A DNA stretch of 64,000 nt from Bradyrhizobium sp. CB1650 (GCF_029761915.1 NZ_CP121695.1:4121501-4185500); one strand, 5' to 3'; shown: positions 9,039-18,336, counted from the first letter of the stretch. Notes: generated from the sequence alone by a model not told the origin. Translations and numbers: made by a program.

Positions 9039-10070
9039 ATGGGTGAAACAGTGACGATCCAGAAAAATTGGCAAGAACTGATTCGGCCGAACAAGCTCCA
9101 GGTAACGCCCGGCGGCGATCCGGCCCGCTTCGCGACCATCGTCGCCGAGCCGCTCGAGCGCGGCTTCGGCCAGACGCTCGGCAACGCCCTGCGTCGCATT
9201 CTTCTCTCCTCGCTCCAGGGCGCGGCGGTGCAGTCGGTGCACATCGACGGCGTGCTCCACGAGTTCTCCTCGATCGCGGGTGTCCGTGAGGACGTCACCG
9301 ACATCGTGCTCAACATCAAGGACATCTCGATCAAGATGCAGGGCGAAGGCCCCAAGCGCATGGTCGTGAAGAAGCAGGGCCCGGGCGTGGTCACCGCCGG
9401 TGACATCCAGACCGTCGGCGACGTCACCGTGCTCAATCCCGATCTGCAGATCTGCACGCTCGACGACGGCGCCGAGATCCGCATGGAGTTCACGGTCTCG
9501 ACGGGCAAGGGCTACGTGCCCGCCGAACGCAACCGGCCCGAGGATGCGCCGATCGGCCTGATCCCGGTCGACAGCCTGTTCTCGCCGGTCCGCAAGGTCT
9601 CCTACAAGGTCGAGAACACCCGCGAGGGCCAGATCCTCGACTACGACAAGCTGACCATGACGATCGAGACCAACGGCGCGATCTCGCCGGATGACGCGGT
9701 GGCCTATGCTGCGCGCATCCTGCAGGATCAGCTCAACGTGTTCGTCAACTTCGAAGAGCCGCGCAAGGAAGTCGCCCAGGAGATCATCCCGGACCTCGCC
9801 TTCAACCCGGCCTTCCTCAAGAAGGTGGACGAGCTCGAGCTGTCGGTGCGTTCGGCCAACTGCCTGAAGAACGACAACATCGTCTACATCGGCGACCTCG
9901 TGCAGAAGAGCGAGGCGGAAATGCTCCGCACTCCGAACTTCGGCCGCAAGTCGCTGAACGAGATCAAGGAAGTGCTGGCCCAGATGGGTCTGCACCTCGG
10001 CATGGAAGTGCCGGGCTGGCCGCCGGAGAACATCGACGAGCTCGCCAAGCGCTTCGAGGATCATTACTGA
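9039..10070 (+). CDS. rpoA: DNA-directed RNA polymerase subunit alpha
   Basis: The alpha subunit nucleates RNA polymerase assembly and contacts activators and UP elements. The 343-residue product has the dimerizing N-terminal domain ([22 protein letters not shown], about residues 44-65) and the C-terminal domain after a linker at about residue 240. The helix-hairpin-helix [14 protein letters not shown] lies near residue 305. The ATG at 9039 begins [15 protein letters not shown]. It lies between S11 and L17 as in most bacteria. Confidence 0.98.
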   Translation: MGETVTIQKNWQELIRPNKLQVTPGGDPARFATIVAEPLERGFGQTLGNALRRILLSSLQGAAVQSVHIDGVLHEFSSIAGVREDVTDIVLNIKDISIKMQGEGPKRMVVKKQGPGVVTAGDIQTVGDVTVLNPDLQICTLDDGAEIRMEFTVSTGKGYVPAERNRPEDAPIGLIPVDSLFSPVRKVSYKVENTREGQILDYDKLTMTIETNGAISPDDAVAYAARILQDQLNVFVNFEEPRKEVAQEIIPDLAFNPAFLKKVDELELSVRSANCLKNDNIVYIGDLVQKSEAEMLRTPNFGRKSLNEIKEVLAQMGLHLGMEVPGWPPENIDELAKRFEDHY

Positions 10071-10084
10071 TCCGATTTCACCGT

Positions 10085-10112
10085 CGTGGCCGGAGATATC
10101 CGGTCACGATTT
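10085..10112 (+). terminator. Hairpin between rpoA and rplQ
   Basis: Ten-base stem CGTGGCCGGA / TCCGGTCACG (one G-T pair) with a GATA loop at 10085-10108, followed by ATTTAAT. It resembles a weak terminator or RNA-processing stem inside the operon. Read-through must still supply rplQ, unless rplQ has its own promoter. Confidence 0.4.
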
Positions 10113-10191
10113 AATGGGCGAACGCAGGAAGCCCACCTGAGCAACATGTCCGACGAACCGTCGCGGCAGTTCAAGCGTAAGGAATAGTCAC

Positions 10192-10608
10192 ATGCGTCAC
10201 GGCAAGGTTCATCGGAAGCTCAACCGCACTGCCGAACACCGCCGCGCGATGTTCGCCAACATGGCGGCCTCGCTGATCAAGCACGAGCAGATCGTCACCA
10301 CGCTGCCCAAGGCCAAGGAGCTTCGCCCGATCGTCGAGAAGCTCGTCACCCTCGGCAAGAAGGGCGGCCTGTCGCTCCGCCGCCAGGCGATCGCCGAGCT
10401 GCGCGACGTCGACATGGTCAAGAAGCTCTTCGACACGCTCGCCACCCGCTACAAGGACCGCCAGGGCGGCTACACCCGCATCATCAAGGCCGGCTTCCGC
10501 TACGGCGATAACGCCGCGATGGCCGTGATCGAGTTCGTCGATCGCGACGTCGACGCCAAGGGCCAGGATTCCGGTCCGGTGCAGGAGAAGGAAGCCGAGG
10601 CGGCATAA
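10192..10608 (+). CDS. rplQ: 50S ribosomal protein L17
   Basis: L17 is a large-subunit protein near the tunnel exit. The 138-residue product has the [20 protein letters not shown] start, the signature [23 protein letters not shown] block, and an acidic C-terminal tail (VQEKEAEAA). It is the last gene of the block and is followed by a strong terminator. Confidence 0.97.
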   Translation: MRHGKVHRKLNRTAEHRRAMFANMAASLIKHEQIVTTLPKAKELRPIVEKLVTLGKKGGLSLRRQAIAELRDVDMVKKLFDTLATRYKDRQGGYTRIIKAGFRYGDNAAMAVIEFVDRDVDAKGQDSGPVQEKEAEAA

Positions 10609-10632
10609 GCCGGGTCGGCATGACGTTTTCAG

Positions 10633-10662
10633 AAAGCGGCGCCCTCGGGCGCCGCTTTTTTG
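10633..10662 (+). terminator. Rho-independent terminator after rplQ
   Basis: Perfect stem AAAGCGGCGCCC / GGGCGCCGCTTT with a two-base loop, running directly into a T-rich stretch (TTTTTTTGTTTG). It ends the ribosomal-protein block and is the clearest intrinsic terminator in the window. Confidence 0.92.
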
Positions 10663-10822
10663 TTTGTTGATCACCTGCGGCGCCGCAGCCGCGTTTTTAA
10701 TCGTCGTCCTGGCGAAAGCAGAACGACGATGTGGGGCGTTTAGCCGTCACGCATCGGTGAGCGGCAATTGCGGCGCGATCGACCGCGTCCGATATCTCCA
10801 TCGACATCAATGGAGATGAGAC

Positions 10823-11611
10823 ATGAAGATCGACCTTTCCGGAAAGACCGCCCTCGTGACCGGCTCGACGGCCGGCATCGGCCACGCCATCGCCAGGGGG
10901 CTTGCCGCCTCCGGCGCGAGCGTCGTGATCAATGGGCGCGGCCAGGACAAGGTCGATGCCGCCGTCCGCAAGCTGGAAGCGACCGGCGCCAAGGTCCGCG
11001 GCATCGCCGCCGACGTCTCGATCGCGGCGGGCTGCAAGTCGCTTGTTTCGGCGCTGCCCGAGGTCGACATCCTCATCAACAACGCCGGCATCTTCGAACC
11101 GAAGGATTTTTTCGAAATTCCCGACGAGGATTGGAGCCGCTTCTTCGAGGTCAATGTCATGAGCGGCGTGCGGCTGTCGCGCGCTTACTTGAAGGGCATG
11201 CTCAAGCGCAATTGGGGCCGCATCGTCTTCATCTCCTCGGAGTCGGGACTGAACATTCCCGTCGAGATGATCCATTACGGCATGACCAAGACGGCGCAGC
11301 TCTCGGTGGCGCGCGGGCTCGCGCAGCTCACGCGCGGCACTGGCGTCACCGTCAATTCCGTGCTGCCGGGCCCGACCATGTCGGAGGGCGTCGAGACTTT
11401 TGTGAAGGATCTTGCGAAGCAGAACGGCCAGTCGGTCGACGAGGCCGCAGCCAATTTCGTCAAGCAGCACCGTCCGAGTTCGCTGCTGCAACGCTTCGCC
11501 AGTGTCGATGAGATCGCCAACATGGTGGTCTATGTCGCTTCAAAGGAGGCCTCCGCGACCAACGGCGCGGCGCTGCGGGCCGAAGGCGGCATCGTCAATA
11601 CGATCGCGTGA
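10823..11611 (+). CDS. SDR-family NAD(P)-dependent oxidoreductase
   Basis: Classical short-chain dehydrogenase/reductase of 262 residues. The cofactor motif TGSTAGIG is at 13-20, NNAG at 86-89, the catalytic Ser at about 138-139, and Tyr152-x-x-x-Lys156 (YGMTK). The C-terminal GGIVNTIA end is typical. Substrate cannot be deduced. The ATG is preceded by GGAGATGAG. A DUF1330 gene starts 11 bases downstream and is probably co-transcribed. Confidence 0.93.
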   Translation: MKIDLSGKTALVTGSTAGIGHAIARGLAASGASVVINGRGQDKVDAAVRKLEATGAKVRGIAADVSIAAGCKSLVSALPEVDILINNAGIFEPKDFFEIPDEDWSRFFEVNVMSGVRLSRAYLKGMLKRNWGRIVFISSESGLNIPVEMIHYGMTKTAQLSVARGLAQLTRGTGVTVNSVLPGPTMSEGVETFVKDLAKQNGQSVDEAAANFVKQHRPSSLLQRFASVDEIANMVVYVASKEASATNGAALRAEGGIVNTIA

Positions 11612-11621
11612 GGCCTGGCAA

Positions 11622-11915
11622 ATGCCGGCCTATGTCATCTCTGAAGTCGAGGCGCGCGATCGGGACGCGATGGAGGCCTATCGCACGCTCGCAGCAGCAT
11701 CCATCGCGCAATATGATGGCCGCTATCTCGCCCGCGGCGGCGCCGCGGACGTGGTGGAGGGCGGACCGCCGCCCAAGACCATCATCATCGTGGAATTTCC
11801 GTCGATGGCGCGCGCACGCGAATGGTACGCCTCGCCGGAATATGCCGAGGCGTTGAAGCTGCGGCAGACGGCGCTGGAGCGGCGGCTGATGTTCGTCGAG
11901 GGCGTGGCGCCGTAG
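11622..11915 (+). CDS. DUF1330 domain protein (dimeric alpha/beta barrel)
   Basis: 97-residue product beginning MPAYVISEVEARDRDAMEAY. The Y-x-x-L and GGPPPKTIIIVEFPSMARAREWYASPEYAEAL blocks mark DUF1330, a small ferredoxin-like dimeric barrel family of unknown catalytic role. The ATG at 11622 is 11 bases after the SDR gene. The longer upstream frame overlaps that gene and is rejected. Pairing with an SDR suggests shared small-molecule metabolism (inference). Confidence 0.85.
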   Translation: MPAYVISEVEARDRDAMEAYRTLAAASIAQYDGRYLARGGAADVVEGGPPPKTIIIVEFPSMARAREWYASPEYAEALKLRQTALERRLMFVEGVAP

Positions 11916-11922
11916 AGGCAGC

Positions 11923-12044
11923 CGTCATGGCCGGGCATAGCCGTCCGAAGGACGGCGTCGCTTCCGCTCGCCTATGTCCCGGCCATCCACGCGCCACTGC
12001 GTGCGAGAAATACGTGGATGCCCGGGTCAAGCCCGGGCATGACG
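11923..12044 (+). repeat. Dispersed palindromic repeat, class A copy 1 (GTCATGGCCGGG / CCCGGGCATGAC)
   Basis: Begins CGTCATGGCCGGG and ends CCCGGGCATGACG. The internal halves read CCCGGCCATCCACG and CGTGGATGCCCGGG, so the element can fold into a long stem. A nested CGTCC/GGACG hairpin and extra sequence lengthen this copy. A compact second copy is at 36660-36745 and a half copy at 32681-32724. It lies between two convergent genes. Confidence 0.85.
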
Positions 12045-12056
12045 AAGCGTGTGGCC

Positions 12057-13070
12057 CTACCACCCCTCCAGCACGATCTTGCCGCGCGACTTGCCGCTTT
12101 CGAGCAGCGCATGCGCGCGCTTGAGGTTGGCGGCGTTGATCGTGCCGAAGGTCTGGTCGAGCGTGGTGCGCAGCACGCCCTTGTCGATGAGGTCGGCGAC
12201 GTCGTTGAGCAGGTGATGCTGCGCGATCATGTCAGGTGTCTGGAACGACGACCGCGTGAACATCGATTCCCAGTGGATCGAGATCGCCTTGCCCTTGAAT
12301 GCGCTCACGTTGAATTCCGGCGGATCGTCGATCAGGCCGAACCGGCCCTGCGGCGCCATGAACTCCGCGATCGCCTTGTAGTGCTGATCGGTGAAGGTGA
12401 GGCTCGCCACCAGCGCGACGGGCGGCAGCTTGAGCTTCTCGATCTGCTCCTTCATCGACTTGCCGTGGTCGATCACCGCGTGCGCGCCGAGATCGAGGCA
12501 CCATTTCTGCGACTCCGGCCGCGTTGCGGTCGCGAGCACCGTGAGCCCGGTGAGGCGGCGCGCGAGCTGGATCAGGATCGAGCCGACGCCGCCGGCACCG
12601 CCCGTGATCAGAAGCGTGCGCGGATCGACGCTTCTACCCGGCGCGGCCCCGAGCCGGTCGAACAGCAGCTCCCACGCTGTGATGGAAGTGAGGGGAAGCG
12701 CTGCGGCCTGCGCAAAGGACAGACTCTTCGGCTTGCGGCCGACGATGCGCTCGTCGACCAGGTGGAATTCCGCGTTGGTGCCCTGACGCAGGATCGAGCC
12801 GGCGTAGAACACTTCATCGCCGGCCTTGAACATCGTGACGTCGGGTCCGACGGCGTCGACCACGCCGGCCGCGTCATAGCCCAGAATCTTGACCTCGCCC
12901 TCGGGCGGGGCGGCGCGCTTGCGCACCTTGTAATCGACCGGATTGGCCGAGATCGCCTTGACGGCGACGCGGATATCGCGCCCCTTGGGTTCGGGCTTTG
13001 CGGTCTCGAAATCGATCAGTGCCTCCGCATCCTCGATCGGAAGCGATTTTTTGTAGCCGACGGCCTTCAT
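12057..13070 (-). CDS. Zinc-independent quinone oxidoreductase / medium-chain dehydrogenase
   Basis: 337-residue MDR-superfamily protein. It has a GroES-like N-terminal half (DYKVRKRAAPP, GYDAAGVVDAVGP at about 64-76) and a Rossmann half with TGGAGGVGS at about 156-164. Zinc-binding Cys/His ligands of true alcohol dehydrogenases are not evident, so it fits the NADPH:quinone-reductase-like 'zinc-binding alcohol dehydrogenase family' subgroup. It is divergent from an HxlR regulator across a 123-base intergenic region, an arrangement seen for redox-responsive quinone reductases. Substrate is unproven. Confidence 0.9.
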   Translation of the reverse strand: MKAVGYKKSLPIEDAEALIDFETAKPEPKGRDIRVAVKAISANPVDYKVRKRAAPPEGEVKILGYDAAGVVDAVGPDVTMFKAGDEVFYAGSILRQGTNAEFHLVDERIVGRKPKSLSFAQAAALPLTSITAWELLFDRLGAAPGRSVDPRTLLITGGAGGVGSILIQLARRLTGLTVLATATRPESQKWCLDLGAHAVIDHGKSMKEQIEKLKLPPVALVASLTFTDQHYKAIAEFMAPQGRFGLIDDPPEFNVSAFKGKAISIHWESMFTRSSFQTPDMIAQHHLLNDVADLIDKGVLRTTLDQTFGTINAANLKRAHALLESGKSRGKIVLEGW

Positions 13071-13137
13071 GGCTTGTCTCCTCAGATGGCGTGATCACCT
13101 GCCGCCGCTCTAACTGTCGCCCTGGCCCCGTTTTGGC

Positions 13138-13185
13138 AAGTACTGTAAATTCGGGGATATAGTCCCTGTTTGGATACTATTGGGA
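13138..13185. promoter_or_regulatory. Candidate HxlR operator in divergent intergenic region
   Basis: The gap holds AGTACTGTAAA and, inverted, TTTGGATACT, flanking a central GGGATATAGTCCC dyad. HxlR/YodB-type regulators bind AT-richer inverted sites containing TACT/AGTA. The spacing and symmetry fit an operator controlling both divergent genes. Evidence is pattern only. Confidence 0.4.
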
Positions 13186-13193
13186 AAATACGC

Positions 13194-13577
13194 ATGAAAC
13201 GGCGCAACTTCGCCCGTCGTCCCGGCTGCTCGGTCGAGGCGACGCTGGATCTGATCGACGGCAAGTGGAAGGGCGTGATCCTCTACCACCTCCAGAGCGG
13301 CACCCAGCGCTTCGGCGAATTGCGCCGCCTGATGCCGGGCATTACCCAGCGCATGCTGACGAAGCAGCTTCGCGCCCTGGAGGAAGACAAGCTCATCATA
13401 CGGAAGGTCTATGCCGAAGTGCCGCCGCGGGCGGAGTATTGTCTGTCCGAGCTCGGCGAGAGCCTGCGGCCGGTGATCGACATTCTCAAGGCCTGGGGGG
13501 AGAGCCATCAGCAGCGGCTGTCCTGCGCGCCGGCGCCTGAAGCGGAGCCGGTCAAGAAGCCGAAGCGCGCGGCGTAG
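13194..13577 (+). CDS. HxlR-family transcriptional regulator
   Basis: 127-residue winged-helix regulator. The family signature CSVEATLDLIDGKWKGVILYHL occupies about residues 12-33, followed by RFGELRR and ITQRMLTKQLRALEEDKLI. Cys12 sits where HxlR proteins such as YodB/QorR keep a redox-sensing cysteine. The ATG at 13194 is chosen because it precedes the basic RRNFARRPGC start; the TTG at 13170 is weaker. It probably controls the divergent oxidoreductase and itself (inference from context). Confidence 0.9.
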   Translation: MKRRNFARRPGCSVEATLDLIDGKWKGVILYHLQSGTQRFGELRRLMPGITQRMLTKQLRALEEDKLIIRKVYAEVPPRAEYCLSELGESLRPVIDILKAWGESHQQRLSCAPAPEAEPVKKPKRAA

Positions 13578-13580
13578 GCG

Positions 13581-13607
13581 TCCGGGAGCGGACGTGCCGC
13601 TCCCGGA
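13581..13607. terminator. Hairpin between convergent HxlR and porin genes
   Basis: Perfect 11-base stem TCCGGGAGCGG / CCGCTCCCGGA with a five-base loop, in the 39-base space between the two converging stop codons. No T run on either strand, so it may work as a transcript-end stabilizer rather than a strong intrinsic terminator. Confidence 0.55.
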
Positions 13608-13616
13608 AGAGCCGCG

Positions 13617-15230
13617 TCAGAACGCGAACTGCGTGCGCATCGCGATCGCGTCGAACTTCGAGCCGACGTCTGCGGTCGAGACCGGCGAGGCCTGCTTGGA
13701 GACGGTGCCATGCAGGTAGTCCAGCATGAAGCGGACGTTGCCGTTGACGTACCAGTTGAGCGCGAGCGTATAGACGGTCTGCCGTCCGCCGGCGATGCCG
13801 GCCGGGGTTGCAAGCTGGTCGTTGAGGTCGATCGTCGAGAAGCGCCCCGCGATCTCCCATGCGCCCCAGCCGCCGCCGTCGAGCGAGAACGGATGCGCAG
13901 GCTTGACACCGTTATAGGCGGCGTTCGCCGCATTGTAGGTTCGGCTCTCACCCGTCAGCACATAGCCGGCCTGGGCATAGCCGCCCTGGAATTTTGCGCT
14001 CGGCAACCCGGTCGGCACCACGGACGTATTCGCGCTGCGATCGACATTGTACCAGAAATACTCGCCCTGCAGGATCAGAGGTCCATAGGTCGCCGCCGCT
14101 TCGACGCTGTAGACCTGCGCGCCCGAGACGTTGGCCATCGCGCCGGTCGAGACCAGCGTGGTCGGATCGAGGCGCAATTCCGGACGATCGCTCAGCGTCA
14201 GCGTCTGCGTATTCGCGATCAGATTGCGCGGCGGCTGGATCAGCCACTCCGCATCAGCGCCGAGATGGATCGAGTAATCCTTGCCGCTGACGACCTGGCC
14301 GGCGACGCGGGCGACCGCGCCGTATTGCTCGGACGTGCCGGCCGGTGACGCGCTCGAGGCGGAATGGATCGCACCGGTCGACGGGCCCGTGACATAGCCG
14401 CCGATCCAGAGCACGTCGTTGTACCAGCGCGTGCCGGCCGCGGAGCGGAAGTCGCCGGCGGCGATGTTGGTCGCGATCACGCCCGGCGAAGCGCGCTCCA
14501 TGAACATGATGTCGTTCGAGCTCGTGGCCTCGTCCATCGTATAGGGAATGTCCATGATGCCGGCCTCGATCGCCATCTTTCCCCCGAAGGGCTTGAGGCC
14601 GGTGTAGCTCAGATAGGCATTCTCGACGCCGGACACGCCGCCGCCCGGCAGTGATCCCGGCGCAGCGCCGCCAAAACCGTCGGACGAGCCACCGAAATCG
14701 TAGATCAGCGCAAAATTCCAGTCGTTGAAGAATTTGCCGGTAACGCCGATGCGCGCACGGCGGACGTTCTCGCCGCTGTCGAGCTTCTGCGGCACCGTTG
14801 CCGCCGTGTTGGGACGATAGTCATAGCCGCCGACGTCCCAGTGCAGGCGACCGGTGATTGCGACACAGTTCGCCTGGTCCGCGGTGCAGATGGTCGGACG
14901 GTTGTTCGGCATCGTCACCACGACGCCGGACGCCGGCACCGTTGCCTTCACCGGTACTGCCGCATTGGCATTTGCAATCGCGGCTTTCGCCTCCGATCTC
15001 GCTTCGGCTTTGGCCTCGGCTTTCGCTTCGGCCTTGGCTTTCGCCGTGGCCGCCGTGTTCGCCGCGGTCTGACTTTGGAGCTTGTCGAGCTTCTGCTCGA
15101 GCATTTTCAGTTGCTGTTTCAGGAGTGCAATCTCCTGTTCGCTGCTGCTTGCGGATTGTGCCTGGGCCTGCGAGGCCGCCAGCGCACTGGCGAGACCAAT
15201 CGCCGTGGCTGCAATTCTTGTCCTGCTCAC
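13617..15230 (-). CDS. Outer-membrane porin, phosphate-selective O/P type
   Basis: About 537 residues. A signal peptide (SRTRIAATAIGLASALAASQAQAQ region) is followed by a coiled-coil stretch with LLKQQLKMLEQKLDKLQ, then an Ala/Lys/Glu-rich repeat (KAEAKAEAKAEARSEAKA), then a beta-strand-rich barrel with GRLHWDVGGYDY, RRARIGVTGKFFNDWNFALIYDFGG and a terminal Phe (RTQFAF), the outer-membrane insertion signal. This matches the Porin_O_P (OprP/OprO-like) family. The coiled coil may trimerize or span the periplasm (inference). GTG 15230 is preferred over TTG 15263 because GGAG sits about 8 bases upstream. Substrate specificity cannot be read. Confidence 0.88.
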   Translation of the reverse strand: MSRTRIAATAIGLASALAASQAQAQSASSSEQEIALLKQQLKMLEQKLDKLQSQTAANTAATAKAKAEAKAEAKAEARSEAKAAIANANAAVPVKATVPASGVVVTMPNNRPTICTADQANCVAITGRLHWDVGGYDYRPNTAATVPQKLDSGENVRRARIGVTGKFFNDWNFALIYDFGGSSDGFGGAAPGSLPGGGVSGVENAYLSYTGLKPFGGKMAIEAGIMDIPYTMDEATSSNDIMFMERASPGVIATNIAAGDFRSAAGTRWYNDVLWIGGYVTGPSTGAIHSASSASPAGTSEQYGAVARVAGQVVSGKDYSIHLGADAEWLIQPPRNLIANTQTLTLSDRPELRLDPTTLVSTGAMANVSGAQVYSVEAAATYGPLILQGEYFWYNVDRSANTSVVPTGLPSAKFQGGYAQAGYVLTGESRTYNAANAAYNGVKPAHPFSLDGGGWGAWEIAGRFSTIDLNDQLATPAGIAGGRQTVYTLALNWYVNGNVRFMLDYLHGTVSKQASPVSTADVGSKFDAIAMRTQFAF

Positions 15231-15543
15231 GTCATCACTCCATCGGTTGACGAACTTCCCCAAGTCGCAACGGGAGAGCCTAAGAATGATCGATGACTAC
15301 CCCGCGACGGCGCGCCAACGGTTGCGGTTCCCACTGATGCAAATTCGCCGCAACCGAATCCACCATCGGACAGCATGCAGGATGATGCGTGTCATGCCAA
15401 TCCACAGGCTCAGCAAAATGACCGTGGCGCACGCAGGACTTGCATGCCGGAGGCGGGCGGGGAGGGGCGAATATTGCCGCCCGGCGCCCTTCTATTGGCG
15501 GACGAACACGCCTATATTCCGTCGTCTTTTCCGAGAGGTAGGA
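15231..15543. other. Intergenic region between divergent porin and protease genes
   Basis: About 313 bases with no convincing gene. A nine-base inverted repeat, CGGTTGCGG (15319-15327) and CCGCAACCG (15348-15356), spaced by 20 bases, could be an operator or a stem. The region must hold the promoters of the two divergent genes, but no confident -35/-10 pair was recognised. Confidence 0.4.
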
Positions 15544-16950
15544 ATGTTTCGATCGATCTGTACCGCGCTCATCACGGGACTTTGCGTCGCCCTGTCTGGC
15601 AGCCTTGATTCGGCCTCCGCACAGGACCGCCGCGTGCCGTCCTCGACCGCGGAGCTGCGCCTGTCCTACGCCCCGATCGTGCAACGGGTACAGCCGGCGG
15701 TCGTCAACGTCTATGCGGCCAAGGTGGTACAGAACCGCAACCCGCTGCTCGATGATCCGATCTTCCGCCGCTTCTTCGGCGTGCCGGGCCAACAGCCCGA
15801 GCAGATGCAGCGCTCGCTCGGCTCCGGCGTCATCGTCGATGCATCCGGTCTCGTCGTCACCAACGTCCACGTCATCGAGGGCGCCGACCAGGTCAAGGTG
15901 TCGCTGTCGGACAAGCGCGAGTTCGAGGCCGACATCGTGCTGAAGGATAGCCGCAGCGACCTCGCCGTGCTGCGCATCAAGGACGCGAAGGAGAAATTCC
16001 CCACGCTCGACTTCACCAATTCGGATGAATTGATGGTCGGCGACGTCGTCCTCGCGATCGGCAATCCCTTCGGCGTCGGCCAGACCGTGACCCACGGCAT
16101 CATCTCGGCGCTGGCGCGCACGCAGGTCGGCATCACCGACTACCAGTTCTTCATCCAGACCGACGCGGCGATCAATCCCGGCAATTCCGGCGGCGCGCTG
16201 GTCGACATGAACGGCAGGCTCGCCGGCATCAACACCGCGATCTATTCGCGCTCCGGCGGCTCGCAAGGAATCGGCTTCGCCATTCCCGCCAACATGGTGC
16301 GCGTCGTCGTCGCCTCCGCCAAGGGCGGCGGCAAGGCGGTGAAGCGGCCCTGGCTCGGCGCGCGGCTGCAGGCGGTGACGCCCGACATCGCCGAGAGTCT
16401 CGGCCTGCGCTCGCCGACCGGTGCGCTGGTCGCAAGCATTGTTCCGAACGGGCCCGCCGCGAAGGCCGGGCTGAAATCCTCCGATCTGATCGTCGCGATC
16501 GACGGCCAGTCCGTGGATGATCCGAACGCCTTCGACTACCGTTTCGCCACGCGTCCGCTCGGCGGCGCGGCGCAGATCGACGTGCAGCGCGGCGGCAAGC
16601 CGCTCAAGCTGACGGTGGCGCTGGAGACGGCGCCCGACACCGGCCGCAACGAGCTCGTCATCACCGCGCGCTCGCCGTTCCAGGGCGCGAAGGTCTCGAC
16701 CATCACGCCGGCTGTGGCCGATGAGCTGCACCTCGACGCCGACACCGAAGGCGTTGTCGTCACCGACATCGGCGGCGATACCGCGGCCGCGAGTGTCGGC
16801 TTCCAGAAGGGCGACATCATTCTGGCAGTGAACAGCCAGAAGATCAGCAAGACCGGCGACCTGGAGAAGGCGGCCGGGGAACGCCAGCGGATCTGGCGCA
16901 TCACGCTGGTGCGCGGCGGCCAGCAGATCAACGTCACGCTGGGCGGATGA
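15544..16950 (+). CDS. Periplasmic serine protease, DegP/HtrA family
   Basis: 468 residues. A signal peptide ends near ASA-QD (residues 1-27). The trypsin-like domain has catalytic His109 (VVTNVHVIEG), Asp139 (DSRSDLAVL) and Ser215 (NPGNSGGAL). Two PDZ domains follow, at about 265-360 and 375-465, with GIGFAIP preceding the first. It degrades or refolds misfolded envelope proteins. The chosen ATG at 15544 has GAGAGGTAGGA upstream. The long N-terminal open-frame extension overlaps the divergent porin region and is rejected. Its stop overlaps the rarA start (ATGA), so the two are coupled. Confidence 0.95.
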   Translation: MFRSICTALITGLCVALSGSLDSASAQDRRVPSSTAELRLSYAPIVQRVQPAVVNVYAAKVVQNRNPLLDDPIFRRFFGVPGQQPEQMQRSLGSGVIVDASGLVVTNVHVIEGADQVKVSLSDKREFEADIVLKDSRSDLAVLRIKDAKEKFPTLDFTNSDELMVGDVVLAIGNPFGVGQTVTHGIISALARTQVGITDYQFFIQTDAAINPGNSGGALVDMNGRLAGINTAIYSRSGGSQGIGFAIPANMVRVVVASAKGGGKAVKRPWLGARLQAVTPDIAESLGLRSPTGALVASIVPNGPAAKAGLKSSDLIVAIDGQSVDDPNAFDYRFATRPLGGAAQIDVQRGGKPLKLTVALETAPDTGRNELVITARSPFQGAKVSTITPAVADELHLDADTEGVVVTDIGGDTAAASVGFQKGDIILAVNSQKISKTGDLEKAAGERQRIWRITLVRGGQQINVTLGG

Positions 16951-18284
16951 GTCCGAAACGACCACAGGAGACGCCAACTCTCTTTGCCGCGGCGGGGCTC
17001 GATCACGAGGCTCCGCATCCGCTGCCGGACCGGCTGCGTCCGCGTGCGCTGTCGGAGGTCGTCGGCCAGGATCATATCCTCGGGCCCGACGGCGCGCTGA
17101 CGCGCATGCTGGAGACGCGCACGCTGGGCTCGCTGGTGTTCTGGGGCCCGCCCGGCACCGGCAAGACCACCGTAGCGCGGCTGCTTGCGGACGCGACCGA
17201 CCTGCACTTCGAGCAGATTTCCGCCGTGTTCTCCGGTGTCGCCGACTTGAAGAAAGCGTTCGACGCCGCGCGCGCCCGCCGCGAGATGGGCAAGGGCACG
17301 CTGCTGTTCGTCGACGAGGTGCATCGCTTCAACCGCGCACAGCAGGACTCCTTCCTGCCGGTGATGGAAGACGGCACTGTGGTGATGGTTGGCGCCACCA
17401 CGGAAAATCCGTCCTTCGAGCTCAACGCCGCGTTGCTCTCCCGCGCGCGCGTGCTGGTGTTTCATTCGCTCGACGCCGCCGCGATCGAAAAGCTGTTCGC
17501 GCATGCCGAGACGGTCGAGGGCAGGAAACTGCCGCTGGATGCGGAGTCGCGCGCCGCACTGGCGCGCATGGCCGATGGCGACGGCCGCGCCGCTCTGACG
17601 CTGGTTGAAGAGGTCTGGCGTTCGGCGCGGACCGGCGAGATCTTCAACGCCGCGCAGTTGCAGGACATCCTGCAGCGCCGCGCCCCGATCTACGACAAGT
17701 CGGCGGACGGCCACTACAACCTGATCTCGGCGCTGCATAAATCGGTGCGCGGCTCCGATCCCGATGCCGCACTCTATTATCTCGCGCGCATGCTCGATGC
17801 CGGCGAGGATCCGCTGTTCTTGGCGCGGCGCGTCGTGCGCATGGCGGTCGAGGACATCGGGCTCGCCGATCCGCAGGCGCTCGTCATTGCCAACGCGGCG
17901 AAGGATGCCTTCGATTTCCTCGGCCATCCCGAAGGCGAGCTCGCCATCGCGCAGGCGGTGGTCTACCTTGCCACCGCTCCGAAATCGAACGCGGTCTACA
18001 CCGCCTTCGGTGCCGCAATGCAGACCGCAAAGCAGGCCGGCTCGCTGCTGCCGCCAAAACACATCCTCAACTCGCCGACCAAGCTGATGAAGTCGGAAGG
18101 CTATGGCTCCGGCTACGAATACGACCACGACGCCCCTGACGCGTTCTCGGGCCAGGACTATTTCCCCGAAGCCCTCGGACGTCAGACCTTCTACGACCCG
18201 CCCGAGCGCGGCTTCGAGCGCGAGATCCGGAAACGGCTGGACTATTGGGCCAAGCTGCGCAAGGAGCGGGGCGGCTCGCGTTAA
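16947..18284 (+). CDS. rarA: Replication-associated recombination protein A (AAA+ ATPase)
   Basis: 445-residue MgsA/RarA/WRNIP1-family ATPase that acts at stalled replication forks. Walker A GPPGTGKTT is at about 67-75, Walker B LLFVDEVHRFNRAQQD follows, and the sensor motif GATTENPSFELN is diagnostic. The C-terminal region includes SALHKSVRGSDPDAALYYLARMLDAGEDP and the tetramerization part. The start ATG overlaps the protease stop by four bases. Confidence 0.96.
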   Translation: MSPKRPQETPTLFAAAGLDHEAPHPLPDRLRPRALSEVVGQDHILGPDGALTRMLETRTLGSLVFWGPPGTGKTTVARLLADATDLHFEQISAVFSGVADLKKAFDAARARREMGKGTLLFVDEVHRFNRAQQDSFLPVMEDGTVVMVGATTENPSFELNAALLSRARVLVFHSLDAAAIEKLFAHAETVEGRKLPLDAESRAALARMADGDGRAALTLVEEVWRSARTGEIFNAAQLQDILQRRAPIYDKSADGHYNLISALHKSVRGSDPDAALYYLARMLDAGEDPLFLARRVVRMAVEDIGLADPQALVIANAAKDAFDFLGHPEGELAIAQAVVYLATAPKSNAVYTAFGAAMQTAKQAGSLLPPKHILNSPTKLMKSEGYGSGYEYDHDAPDAFSGQDYFPEALGRQTFYDPPERGFEREIRKRLDYWAKLRKERGGSR

Positions 18285-18336
18285 AATTGGCCGTTTCGTC
18301 GTGACGAAGGGCCGCTTTTAGGCTACGCAGGCAAGC

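Noticed and set aside
11923..12044. CRISPR-like or transposon end
   Set aside because: Only one copy here, no regular spacing, no transposase; it is better explained as a dispersed palindromic element.
15082..15543. N-terminal extension of the HtrA open frame
   Set aside because: It runs through the porin signal-peptide region on the other strand; the real protease starts at 15544 with a signal peptide and a good ribosome-binding site.
15280..16977. 565-residue minus-strand frame opposite the HtrA gene
   Set aside because: High-GC shadow frame, Arg/Asp/Gly-rich, no recognisable domain, wholly opposite a well-supported protease.
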